Below are positions 1 to 6,082 of a DNA stretch of 7,556 nucleotides, piece after piece. The position numbers and the translations under genes are program-made. Numbering within the stretch: position 1 is the first letter of the stretch; the number at the start of each line of letters is the position of its first letter. The notes below the pieces were generated by a model. That model did no database searches. It was not told the origin of the DNA and saw nothing but the letters and a program-made list of their open reading frames with translations. The DNA is taken from positions 1-7,556 of the forward strand of contig DDQW01000025.1 of the NCBI GenBank assembly GCA_002342805.1, written 5' to 3'. The stretch is from Clostridiales bacterium UBA2432 (GTDB lineage Bacteria > Bacillota > Clostridia > Lachnospirales > Vallitaleaceae).

Positions 1-64
1 GTGGAATTTCCCCTTCAATACCCCCTAGCCTTCTAGAAATATGTTGATTTAATGTTATTTTCAT
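1..64 (-). CDS. Possible start of a further minus-strand gene, cut by the window edge
   Basis: An ATG at 64 (minus strand) opens a frame with no stop up to the window edge, giving 21 codons beginning MKITLNQHIS. It lies 21 bp after the stop of the DUF4386-like gene, which is typical operon spacing. The ribosome binding site is poor: GGAG sits almost against the ATG, and an AAGAGA lies further upstream. I do not recognise the peptide. It could be the third gene of the regulator/membrane-protein operon or simply a short open stretch. Confidence 0.3.
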   Translation of the reverse strand, partial: MKITLNQHISRRLGGIEGEIP

Positions 65-85
65 CTCCGAAAGTCTCTTTTTTGC

Positions 86-721
86 CTATCCGTATATAAC
101 CTTCTTCCTCAAAAGATGTATCCCAATACCAATCCACCAAACCATTTGACCTAAGGCAAAAACCATAATCGTTGATTCATATAAAGAAGGTACCATTGTC
201 AAAACACCACCGACACCTGCACCAAGACCTATAACCCCAACCCACTTTGGAAACAGCTGATATTTGAAGCCAGCCATCACTATGAGTAGAGTCCATATGC
301 CCCCGATAATCTCATTATTCCCACCTATAGAAGAATGAATAGTCTGAGTCATTTCATATATGGCCACTGAATCAAATTTAAGGGCTGTCAAAAGACCATT
401 ATTGTATATCATACCACTTGCAATGACCAGAGTCGACCAGACAAGGCCAAAGCCCGTGATTAGTCTGCTCATAAAGCCATTATGTATGGTTATCATGTCA
501 TGAATAGCAACCGTCAGGACAATCAAGATAACGCCGAAAATTATGTACAATAAAGATACCCATAATATCATCAAATTGGCATGTTGCCCAGCAAAGGCAA
601 ACCTCTCTGCAACAGTCTCTAGATGCCCTGTATTTAGAATTGTTCCTTGCATTACTATACCGATTGTATATATTACTGTTAAAAGAATGGCTGATAAGCC
701 GCCTAGTTTTAATTGTTTCAT
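86..721 (-). CDS. DUF4386-like integral membrane protein
   Basis: A 211-aa, very hydrophobic protein of unknown function, expected in the cytoplasmic membrane. About six membrane segments are visible, roughly at residues 7-27, 45-70, 80-100, 130-152, 160-182 and 185-205, ending in a positive tail (LLRKK). The FPKWVGVIGLGAG stretch before the last two helices and the W-x-G-I-x-L-L-R ending resemble DUF4386 family proteins; that assignment is from memory of the family. I chose the ATG at 721 because AGGAAGGTGA lies just upstream. An in-frame ATG at 760 would add 13 polar residues, place that ribosome binding site inside the gene, and has no good site of its own. It follows the LuxR-type regulator on the same strand after an 86-bp gap with no obvious terminator, so it may be its target or operon partner. 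Confidence 0.68.
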   Translation of the reverse strand: MKQLKLGGLSAILLTVIYTIGIVMQGTILNTGHLETVAERFAFAGQHANLMILWVSLLYIIFGVILIVLTVAIHDMITIHNGFMSRLITGFGLVWSTLVIASGMIYNNGLLTALKFDSVAIYEMTQTIHSSIGGNNEIIGGIWTLLIVMAGFKYQLFPKWVGVIGLGAGVGGVLTMVPSLYESTIMVFALGQMVWWIGIGIHLLRKKVIYG

Positions 722-761
722 AATGTCACCTTCCTTTGGAAATTTATTGGTTGTTGACATT

Positions 762-790
762 ATTATAGTACTATTATTTGGCTGTCGGTA
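762..790 (-). promoter_or_regulatory. Possible weak promoter/operator for the membrane-protein gene
   Basis: On the minus strand TATAAT (767 to 762) lies about 40 bp before the chosen start codon. The only -35-like sequence is CCGACA (788-783), with a short 15-bp spacer. The -10 overlaps a 10-bp perfect palindrome, ATAGTACTAT (765-774), whose flanks extend it imperfectly. It could let the gene be expressed or regulated apart from the upstream regulator gene. The evidence is only sequence resemblance. Confidence 0.25.
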
Positions 791-807
791 GGTACTAAAG
801 TAGGGTT

Positions 808-3081
808 TTACAAAATATTGAGTTCTTTTGCCCTTGCCACTGCCTCAGTCCTGCGTCGTACACTGAGTTTGGCAAATATATTCTGTATGTAGCCCTTGAC
901 TGTACTTAAAGCTAGAAATAAGTTCTGACAAATTTCTTTGTTGGAGAGTCCTTCTTCGATTAGGGTCAACACTTGGATTTCCCTAAGGGTTAAAGGTTCT
1001 ATTAGTGGCTGATTAGACAAATCCTGTTGGTCTTTATATACAAGGTTTCCATGAACAAGAGCATCTAATGACTCCAAAGGGTTAAAATCAGGAATTGGGT
1101 TGGGGAAATGTGCTGCTTTGGCCTCCTCTAAGAATAAGGCGGCTGTTGTCAAATCGCCTTGGTCCAATGCCAACTGGGTTTTAAAGGCATAATAACGGTA
1201 CTTAAAGTCCATTATGGCATACTTATTCCCTAATTTAGCTGCCTTCTTCAATAACTCATGGCATCTTTCAATTCTCCCCTGACAATAAGCGCTTTGGGCA
1301 AGAAGCAGGTAAAGGGTGGGCAATAACAAAGAAACCCGTTCTCCACCTTCAATTTCATCAATTAGTGACTCGCCTTTTAGGTCAAGAAGGTGGTACTTGC
1401 CTCGATGGAGCCAAAGGGACAATTGCACCATTTTATAATTATCCACGTTAATAACCTCTCCGTATTTGGCTTCATACCCAACAGCCTTGTCTAGGGATTT
1501 GTCCGCCTTATCATATGATTTCATCCCCCAATGGGCGAAGGTAACCAAAACCATTATCTCACCATACTTCTTTAAAGTCTTATGATCCATAAGGGCAACG
1601 GCCTTATCTGAATAATGGAAGAGGCTATTAATATCACCAGTGGCACCAGCTATATAGGCTTTCGCCTTAACCAAGTTAAACTCTATGAGACCGTACTGTT
1701 CTTCATCGTAGACCAAGCCCTTATTTCTAAACTGACTAAGGCTACTGTTTCTGTATAAAGCTTCAGTATGATCAAGCCAGTAATAAGCCTGATCTAGACG
1801 GTTATTGTCAATCAACGCCCAGCAGTATCCCAAAGATAAGACCGGACGCCTTTCTATGATGGTTTTTGGTACGGATTCGGCCATTGACAACCATTGTCCG
1901 CTATTGAGCAAAAGGTCCATAGGCGCCCATAGGAACTCAAGAGCTGCTGCTGCAGATAATTGGTCACTGCATTCAAGATAATATTTATAAGCTTCCTGGT
2001 ACATACTCCTGGTCATAAACCAATCAGCAATACCTTTGTAAACACCTTTGACACGGATGTCATAGTCGCCTCCAAGCTGGCCTTTATGAAAGGCTATAAG
2101 CACTTGTCGAAACAAGTGATGGTAGCGAAGGTGATCCGGGTCAATCTCAATAACAAACAGATTTCTATTCAAAATGGATGATAGACTTGACTGACTATTA
2201 TGGATAAATAGATCAAATACATCCTTACACATCGTAGGCGAAAAGCTGTCCGGTACAGAACTGACCATAAGGAAGTCCTTCTCATCGGATGACAAGTCTT
2301 CCAGCAAATGCTCAAAAAGACCTCGGACCATTTGTTCATGATTCTTTTGGTTCACCCTGTTTAGAAAATGCTTAGTGCCCTTCCCTTTCATCGTCATTAG
2401 TGCAAGGGCAGCACCCGCTACCCAGCCTTCTGTATAGTTTAGAATTTCTTCTATTGTAAGTCTATCCATTTCTTGTCCCAGCTTCTTATAAGATAAATCG
2501 GCCAGTTCACCTTTGCTTAAACATAGGTCCTCTTCACCTAACTCAAGTAGAAGGCCTTGAAGCCTTTGAACAGACAGGTTTAGAAGTGGCTTCTCTCTGG
2601 AAATCAGAACCCATTGTATCTTCTCTTGAAGAAAGCTTATGAACAAGCTTAAGACATGAAGAATCTGCGGGTCTTTAAGGTGGTGAGCATCATCTAGAAC
2701 AATGGTAACTTTAGATGGCAATTCATACAATATACTCATGTACATCCGGTAGAAACTATCTAAATCCAAGCCGCTTGACTGGCTCCACAAGCTTGTGAGC
2801 TTGCCACCAATTTCAGGAAAGACAGAACGGATTCCCTCAGTCAAATAGGTCATGAACACACTGAAATCATTATCATAGGTTTCAAGGCTATACCAAAAAT
2901 AATGATCGGTCATTTCTTGATCCAACCATTGTCCAACCAAGGTTGACTTTCCATAACCAGTCTGGCAGGCTATGTGGATTAGCTGATAAACCTCCTCCGA
3001 CATACGCTGAATCAATGACTGCCTTGGTACTAGGTCTTTCCCTGTTATCGGTTTTTTTAATTTGCTTGGTAGTATCAGCAT
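808..3081 (-). CDS. LuxR-family ATP-dependent transcriptional regulator (MalT/LAL type)
   Basis: A 757-aa cytoplasmic regulator of the large ATP-binding LuxR class (MalT-like, STAND NTPase). The N-terminal NTPase has a Walker A GYGKST at residues 42-47 and a Walker B VTIVLDDAH at about 125-133. The middle (about 340-690) is helical and repeat-rich, as in the TPR-like sensor region of MalT relatives. The last 61 residues are a LuxR/GerE helix-turn-helix: LTLREIQVL, then LSNKEI, then STVKGYIQNIFAKL. The length and domain order fit a complete protein. The ATG at 3081 is preceded by AGAGAGG at a reasonable distance. In this class, inducer plus ATP promotes assembly and DNA binding. The inducer here cannot be read from sequence. 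The adjacent DUF4386-like membrane gene is a plausible target. Confidence 0.9.
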   Translation of the reverse strand: MLILPSKLKKPITGKDLVPRQSLIQRMSEEVYQLIHIACQTGYGKSTLVGQWLDQEMTDHYFWYSLETYDNDFSVFMTYLTEGIRSVFPEIGGKLTSLWSQSSGLDLDSFYRMYMSILYELPSKVTIVLDDAHHLKDPQILHVLSLFISFLQEKIQWVLISREKPLLNLSVQRLQGLLLELGEEDLCLSKGELADLSYKKLGQEMDRLTIEEILNYTEGWVAGAALALMTMKGKGTKHFLNRVNQKNHEQMVRGLFEHLLEDLSSDEKDFLMVSSVPDSFSPTMCKDVFDLFIHNSQSSLSSILNRNLFVIEIDPDHLRYHHLFRQVLIAFHKGQLGGDYDIRVKGVYKGIADWFMTRSMYQEAYKYYLECSDQLSAAAALEFLWAPMDLLLNSGQWLSMAESVPKTIIERRPVLSLGYCWALIDNNRLDQAYYWLDHTEALYRNSSLSQFRNKGLVYDEEQYGLIEFNLVKAKAYIAGATGDINSLFHYSDKAVALMDHKTLKKYGEIMVLVTFAHWGMKSYDKADKSLDKAVGYEAKYGEVINVDNYKMVQLSLWLHRGKYHLLDLKGESLIDEIEGGERVSLLLPTLYLLLAQSAYCQGRIERCHELLKKAAKLGNKYAIMDFKYRYYAFKTQLALDQGDLTTAALFLEEAKAAHFPNPIPDFNPLESLDALVHGNLVYKDQQDLSNQPLIEPLTLREIQVLTLIEEGLSNKEICQNLFLALSTVKGYIQNIFAKLSVRRRTEAVARAKELNIL

Positions 3082-3117
3082 CTCTGGTCCTCTCTTTTTT
3101 GAGAATTTCTATCAGTA

Positions 3118-3143
3118 TTAATATACCCTATTATTATACCCTA
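3118..3143. repeat. Tandem 13-bp repeat in the leader of the regulator gene
   Basis: Two adjacent 13-bp units, TTAATATACCCTA (3118-3130) and TTATTATACCCTA (3131-3143), differ at one base. On the minus strand each contains a -10-like hexamer (TATATT and TATAAT) followed by the next unit. They lie 37-62 bp upstream of the regulator's start codon. They could be tandem operator half-sites, for example for autoregulation, or alternative -10 elements. Confidence 0.5.
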
Positions 3144-3167
3144 AAAAGGGCTGTGGGGTAATAGCTC

Positions 3168-3196
3168 TTAATATAAGATAATATTTAAACTGTCAA
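3168..3196 (-). promoter_or_regulatory. Likely promoter of the LuxR-type regulator gene
   Basis: On the minus strand a perfect TTGACA (3196 to 3191) is followed after 17 bp by TATTAA (3173 to 3168), a four-of-six match to the -10 consensus. A TATATT at 15-bp spacing overlaps it. Transcription from here would give a leader of about 80 nt containing the tandem 13-bp repeats. It is divergent from the trpS promoter at 3233. Confidence 0.5.
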
Positions 3197-3232
3197 ACTC
3201 CCGAATCCCACACCCTCAATATATAAAAATAT

Positions 3233-3261
3233 TTGACTTCTTTGTGACAGTAAGTTATGAT
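3233..3261 (+). promoter_or_regulatory. Promoter of the trpS T-box leader
   Basis: TTGACT (3233-3238) and TATGAT (3256-3261) are separated by exactly 17 bp, each one base from the sigma-A consensus. Transcription should begin near 3268, about 20 nt before the first T-box helix. Confidence 0.75.
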
Positions 3262-3288
3262 ATGTGTTATTAATAAATAAACCTATGA

Positions 3289-3525
3289 ACAAGAAGAGTA
3301 AGTCTATTTGAAATTTTCAGAGAACTGCCGATGGTGTGAGAGCGGTAATGGATAATTGACTGAATGGTCTTGTGAGGGCGGCCCGAATAGTATTACTTAG
3401 TAGGCGCTGACGGAAACTCTAACCGTTATGATGAGAGCATATGTTGGTATGTGACAGCCTGTGAATCAGGTTCTATTTGGTGGTAATAGACGACTTCTAT
3501 TCCTTTTAGGGATGGGAGTCTTTTT
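3289..3525 (+). ncRNA. T-box riboswitch, tRNA-Trp specific
   Basis: This is the leader of trpS, with T-box landmarks readable in order. The base of Stem I pairs ACAAGA (3289-3294) with TCTTGT (3368-3373). The specifier loop has the loop-E halves AGTA (3297-3300) and GAA (3362-3364), directly followed by specifier codon TGG (3365-3367), which is Trp. AGAGA (3319-3323) and GATGGTGTGAG (3330-3340) form the distal Stem I signature. The UGGU that binds the tRNA acceptor end is at 3481-3484. In the antiterminator AATAGA (3485-3490) can pair with TCTATT (3496-3501), and GG (3479-3480) with CC (3502-3503). This excludes the terminator at 3492-3525. Uncharged tRNA-Trp should therefore switch on trpS. 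The match of specifier to gene makes the call firm. Confidence 0.93.
3492..3525 (+). terminator. Rho-independent terminator of the T-box
   Basis: A 12-bp stem pairs 3492-3503 (GACTTCTATTCC) with 3509-3520 (GGGATGGGAGTC), including three G-U pairs. It has a 5-nt loop and is followed by TTTTT. Its left arm is the 3' half of the antiterminator, so the two structures are mutually exclusive. Confidence 0.88.
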
Positions 3526-3586
3526 ATTTACTCCTTTATAAGGTCACTACCCATTAATCTAGCTGACCAAGAGGAGAAATACAACA

Positions 3587-4579
3587 ATGAAAAAAAGAAT
3601 ATTAACTGGGGACAGAACAACAGGGAAATTGCATTTAGGCCATTATGTAGGTAGTTTGAAAAATCGGGTATATTTTCAAGATACATATGATTCATTTATT
3701 ATACTAGCTGATATTCAGGCTCTTACAACTCATTTTGAAGATCCCAAAAAAATTAATCAAGGCATTATGGATGTGGCGATTGATAATTTATCCGTTGGAC
3801 TTAATCCAGAAAAGATAACATTATTTCAACAATCACAAGTTAAGTCAATTGCTGAATTAACCATTTTTTATTCAATGTTTGTAAGCGTAAATTCACTAAG
3901 ACATAATCCAACGATAAAAACAGAAGCGAAACAATATGGGTATAAGGATTTATCATATGGGTTTCTTGGTTACCCCGTTAGTCAAGCTGCAGATATAACT
4001 TTTTGCAATGCTGATTTGATTCCTGTAGGTGATGATCAACTGCCTCATATCGAACAAACTAGGAAGATAGTAAGACGATTTAATGAATTATATGGTAAAG
4101 GAAAAGATATTTTAACTGTACCAGAAGCTCTTTTAAGTGAGATTTCAAGATTGCCAGGAATTGATGGTAATGCAAAAATGGGTAAAAGTTTGGGTAATGC
4201 AATCTATCTATCAGATAACAAAGAAATAATAGATAAAAAAGTAAGGATGGCTAAAACAGATACAAACCGTATACATTTAAACGATAAAGGAAACCCACAA
4301 GTTTGTACGGTAGCAACCTATCATAAAGCTTTTAATCTTAGTGATTATGGTAATTTGTGTGAGATGTGTAAAAATGCAACAATAGGATGCAGTGCTTGTA
4401 AAAAAGAATTAGCTGATGCACTTAATAAAGAGTTAGAGCCATTTAGGGAGAGAAGAGCTTATTATGAAGAACGACCTAAAATAGTTGGAGAAATAATTGC
4501 TGAGGGAAGTAGGAAAGCAAACATAATAGGTGATAATATGGTATTGCATGTTAAGGATGCTATGCATTTGTTGATATGA
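3587..4579 (+). CDS. trpS: Tryptophanyl-tRNA synthetase (EC 6.1.1.2)
   Basis: A 330-aa cytoplasmic class I synthetase that charges tRNA-Trp with tryptophan at the expense of ATP. The HIGH signature is HLGH at residues 16-19 within GKLHLGHYVG, and the KMSKS loop is KMGKS at 197-201. The length is normal for bacterial TrpRS. GAGGAG at 3571-3576 precedes the ATG. Cysteines C240, C261, C268 and C271 form C-x20-C-x6-C-x2-C, close to the C-x22-C-x6-C-x2-C motif that holds a [4Fe-4S] cluster in Thermotoga maritima TrpRS; C258 adds a fifth cysteine. Residue 11 is Thr in GDRTTG, where most relatives have Pro (GDRPTG). The gene is under a tRNA-Trp T-box. It is more AT-rich than the genes to its left and borders a decayed region on its right. 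Confidence 0.95.
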   Translation: MKKRILTGDRTTGKLHLGHYVGSLKNRVYFQDTYDSFIILADIQALTTHFEDPKKINQGIMDVAIDNLSVGLNPEKITLFQQSQVKSIAELTIFYSMFVSVNSLRHNPTIKTEAKQYGYKDLSYGFLGYPVSQAADITFCNADLIPVGDDQLPHIEQTRKIVRRFNELYGKGKDILTVPEALLSEISRLPGIDGNAKMGKSLGNAIYLSDNKEIIDKKVRMAKTDTNRIHLNDKGNPQVCTVATYHKAFNLSDYGNLCEMCKNATIGCSACKKELADALNKELEPFRERRAYYEERPKIVGEIIAEGSRKANIIGDNMVLHVKDAMHLLI

Positions 4580-4583
4580 TTAA

Positions 4584-4822
4584 GTGTATAGTGTTATAGA
4601 TGCTCATCCTAATCTTACACAAAGTGAACTGGAACGGTTTATGGAGACAGTGGAGAAATAGTTAATGTATTACCTGATGGAGCTTTTTATGTTGGCAAGA
4701 TTATGCAGGTTGTACCACAAAATAAAACTATGGCTCAAGAAAAATTTACTGCTAATGTTCCGATAATGGATAGTGATATTTATCAAGGTGATAATGATTC
4801 TAATGGTAAGATGACCTTCTAA
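4584..4822 (+). pseudogene. Frameshifted 3' remnant of an unidentified gene
   Basis: Two overlapping frames read like one protein tail. Frame one (4584-4661) gives VYSVIDAHPNLTQSELERF and then runs into a stop. The second (4628-4822) gives YGDSGEIVNVLPDGAFYVG and continues to ...SNGKMTF and a TAA at 4820. Joining them near 4640 with a one-base shift gives about 79 residues that are compositionally normal and acidic. No start with a ribosome binding site exists, and a TAA at 4581 closes the first frame, so the 5' part is missing. I do not recognise the family. It begins almost immediately after the trpS stop, which marks the start of the decayed accessory segment. Confidence 0.4.
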
Positions 4823-4841
4823 AATATTAGGAGGTCATTTT
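4808..4841 (+). terminator. Hairpin: terminator-like, and covering a Shine-Dalgarno site
   Basis: AAGATGACCTTCTAA (4808-4822) pairs with TTAGGAGGTCATTTT (4827-4841): 15 pairs with two G-U, around a 4-nt AATA loop. The A-rich foot and T-rich end make it look like a bidirectional terminator for the gene ending at 4822. The right arm also contains AGGAGGT (4829-4835), the ribosome binding site of the small ORF starting at 4843. It could therefore control translation instead. Confidence 0.55.
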
Positions 4842-4842
4842 A

Positions 4843-4995
4843 ATGAAAAAAAGAAATATGTACTTCAGAAATTTATTATTGAATCAAGCAATAGGAATCA
4901 ATATCTCGAGCAAAAAAGCCTAAGAAGTATCAAAATATAGTCATTTTATATATTTGACACAAGCTCAATTGATTTCATTATTTGTAGAACAATAG
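4843..4995 (+). pseudogene. Tiny ORF with ideal ribosome binding site, interrupted by an in-frame stop
   Basis: AGGAGGT at 4829-4835 lies 7 nt before the ATG at 4843. The frame encodes 26 residues beginning MKKRNMYFRNLL and stops at TAA 4921. It then stays open for 23 more codons (EVSKYSHFIYLTQAQ...) to a TAG at 4993. If the TAA arose from CAA, the original product would be a 50-aa basic/hydrophobic peptide. It is unrecognised. The ribosome binding site may be only a by-product of the hairpin it sits in, so a real gene is uncertain. Confidence 0.3.
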
Positions 4996-5058
4996 GCAGT
5001 CAATTAAAGCTTGGGTTAATAATGAGTGGGTTTTATTGTTTAAGGGTCTTATTCTATA

Positions 5059-5067
5059 TGTTATAAT
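5059..5067 (+). promoter_or_regulatory. Extended -10 promoter for the yhcG-like gene
   Basis: TGTTATAAT (5059-5067) is a perfect TATAAT with the TGn extension, 43 bp before the ATG at 5110. The -35 region is weak (TTTAAG at 5039-5044, 17-bp spacer), which an extended -10 can tolerate. Confidence 0.5.
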
Positions 5068-5210
5068 TACAAGATGTACAGTTTAATAGTAAATTGATTG
5101 GAGATTATTATGTCTGAATTAACTAGCGGTTTTCAAAACGTTTTAAATATGATTATATCATCAAGAGAAATTGCGCTAAAAAAAGTAAATGAAGAACTTA
5201 TATTGTTGCA

Positions 5211-6008
5211 TTGGAGAATCCAACAATTAAAGGCTTTAGTCGCCGAGGCTTATATAGAATGAAGCAATTTTATGAAATATACAATGAAAATGAATTTGTG
5301 ACAACACTGTTGACACAAATTAGTTGGTCGAATCATTTAGCGATTATTTCAGCCGCAAAAACTGATGAAGAAAGAGAATTTTATATAAAGCTTTGTATCA
5401 AAGAAAAATATTCAGCTAGGGAATTGAAGAGGCAATTAGATAGTGGGTATTATGAGAGATACATGTTATCTAAAGAGAAGTTGGAACCGATAGAGGTTGC
5501 AAAGAACATTAAGGGTGAATTTTTAGACTCATATGTTTTAGAGTTTATTGATTTACCTATGAAGTTTTCAGAATTTGAGTTTAAAAAGGCGATAATAGAA
5601 AATCTTAAAAGCTTTGTATTAGAGATTGGTAAAGACTTCATTTTTATTGGAGAAGAATATAAAGTATCTGTAGGAAAAAGTGATTATTATATTGACCTGC
5701 TTTTTTATCATAGGGAATTAGCATGTCTTGTTGCATTTGAATTAAAAATTGGTGAATTTAAACCAGAACATATTGGAAAAGTAAATTTTTATCTAGAGGC
5801 TTTAGATAGAGAACACAAAAAGGCAAATGAGAATCCAAGTGTTGGAATCATATTATGTGCAAAAAAAGACGATGAAGTCGTGGAATTTGCACTGTCGAGA
5901 AGTTTGTCTCCAACACTGATATCTGAATATCAACTTAAATTAATTGATAAAAAGTTGTTAAGACAAAAGCTCCATGAGTTAACAGAATTAAGTGAATTTG
6001 AAGAATAA
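5211..6008 (+). CDS. PDDEXK nuclease fragment (YhcG C-terminal domain)
   Basis: The surviving 265-codon frame of the DUF1016/YhcG gene. Residues 1-95 are the rest of the N-terminal domain (KGFSRRGLYRMKQFYE, SWSNHLAIIS, YSARELKRQL). Residues about 105-250 are the PDDEXK-like nuclease domain, with D162 in YYIDLLFYH and E177-x-K179 in AFELK as likely metal and catalytic residues. GIILC and the C-terminal LISEYQL strands are typical of the family. A TTG at 5211 could serve as start but has no ribosome binding site, so the true origin is the ATG at 5110 before the deletion. YhcG-type proteins are predicted DNA endonucleases often found with defence or mobile genes; the substrate is unknown. The TOTE gene follows after a 74-bp gap. 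Confidence 0.72.
   Translation: MENPTIKGFSRRGLYRMKQFYEIYNENEFVTTLLTQISWSNHLAIISAAKTDEEREFYIKLCIKEKYSARELKRQLDSGYYERYMLSKEKLEPIEVAKNIKGEFLDSYVLEFIDLPMKFSEFEFKKAIIENLKSFVLEIGKDFIFIGEEYKVSVGKSDYYIDLLFYHRELACLVAFELKIGEFKPEHIGKVNFYLEALDREHKKANENPSVGIILCAKKDDEVVEFALSRSLSPTLISEYQLKLIDKKLLRQKLHELTELSEFEE
5293..5321. repeat. 29-bp near-perfect palindrome inside the nuclease gene
   Basis: The arms 5293-5306 (AATTTGTGACAACA) and 5308-5321 (TGTTGACACAAATT) are inverted repeats of 14 bp with one mismatch around a single C at 5307. The central 21 bp (5297-5317) match the intergenic palindrome at 6031-6051 at 19 positions. It encodes FVTTLLTQI, which reads as ordinary family sequence. Confidence 0.6.
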
Positions 6009-6025
6009 CAGGAAAAAGAAAGTAT

Positions 6026-6056
6026 TAAATGTGTCAACACTGTTGACATATTTAAT
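6026..6056. repeat. 31-bp palindrome between the nuclease and TOTE genes
   Basis: The arms 6026-6040 (TTAAATGTGTCAACA) and 6042-6056 (TGTTGACATATTTAA) are 15-bp inverted repeats around a single C at 6041. Their one imperfection would be a G-U pair in RNA. It contains TTGACA on both strands. No T-run follows, and the 1-nt centre suits a protein-binding operator better than a terminator. The centre is 41 bp before the TOTE start codon. Regulator unknown. Confidence 0.65.
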
Positions 6057-6082
6057 TACTACAAGCAAGTAGCAGGTGAAAT

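Larger units (their letters stand above)
5110..6008 (+). pseudogene. YhcG/DUF1016-family PDDEXK nuclease gene, N-terminal domain deleted and frameshifted
   Basis: The ATG at 5110 has GGAG 6 nt upstream and encodes MSELTSGFQNVLNMI, continuing to KKVNEELILLHWRI. This is the normal start of a YhcG-type N-terminal domain. The frame stops at 5260-5262. From about 5211 a different frame carries on with ENPTIKGFSRRGLYRMKQFYE, also typical of the family. In relatives the LLYW-x-IG and KGFS motifs are separated by roughly 40 residues including a WGKSVV-type stretch. That part is absent here, so a deletion of about 110-120 bp removed it and changed frame. The C-terminal nuclease is intact. Unless translation restarts internally, the gene is inactive. 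Confidence 0.75.

Noticed and set aside
752..759. TGTTGACA as a third copy of the palindrome
   Set aside because: Only one half-site matches and the partner arm is absent; eight bases alone can occur by chance.
543..791. Plus-strand open frame of 82 codons
   Set aside because: It lies antisense to the DUF4386-like gene and its leader, has no ribosome binding site and a non-protein-like composition.
1960..2181. Plus-strand open frame of 73 codons
   Set aside because: Antisense inside the regulator gene, whose own frame is a complete known family.
2943..3161. Plus-strand open frame of 72 codons
   Set aside because: Antisense to the Walker A region of the regulator; no ribosome binding site.
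4600..4657. Short ORF from ATG 4600 (19 codons)
   Set aside because: No ribosome binding site, and its frame conflicts with the two more protein-like frames of the remnant.
5450..5641. Minus-strand open frame of 63 codons
   Set aside because: Antisense to the conserved nuclease coding sequence and without a ribosome binding site.
6026..6056. Rho-independent terminator for the nuclease gene
   Set aside because: The centre is a single base and no T-run follows; the dyad symmetry fits an operator better.
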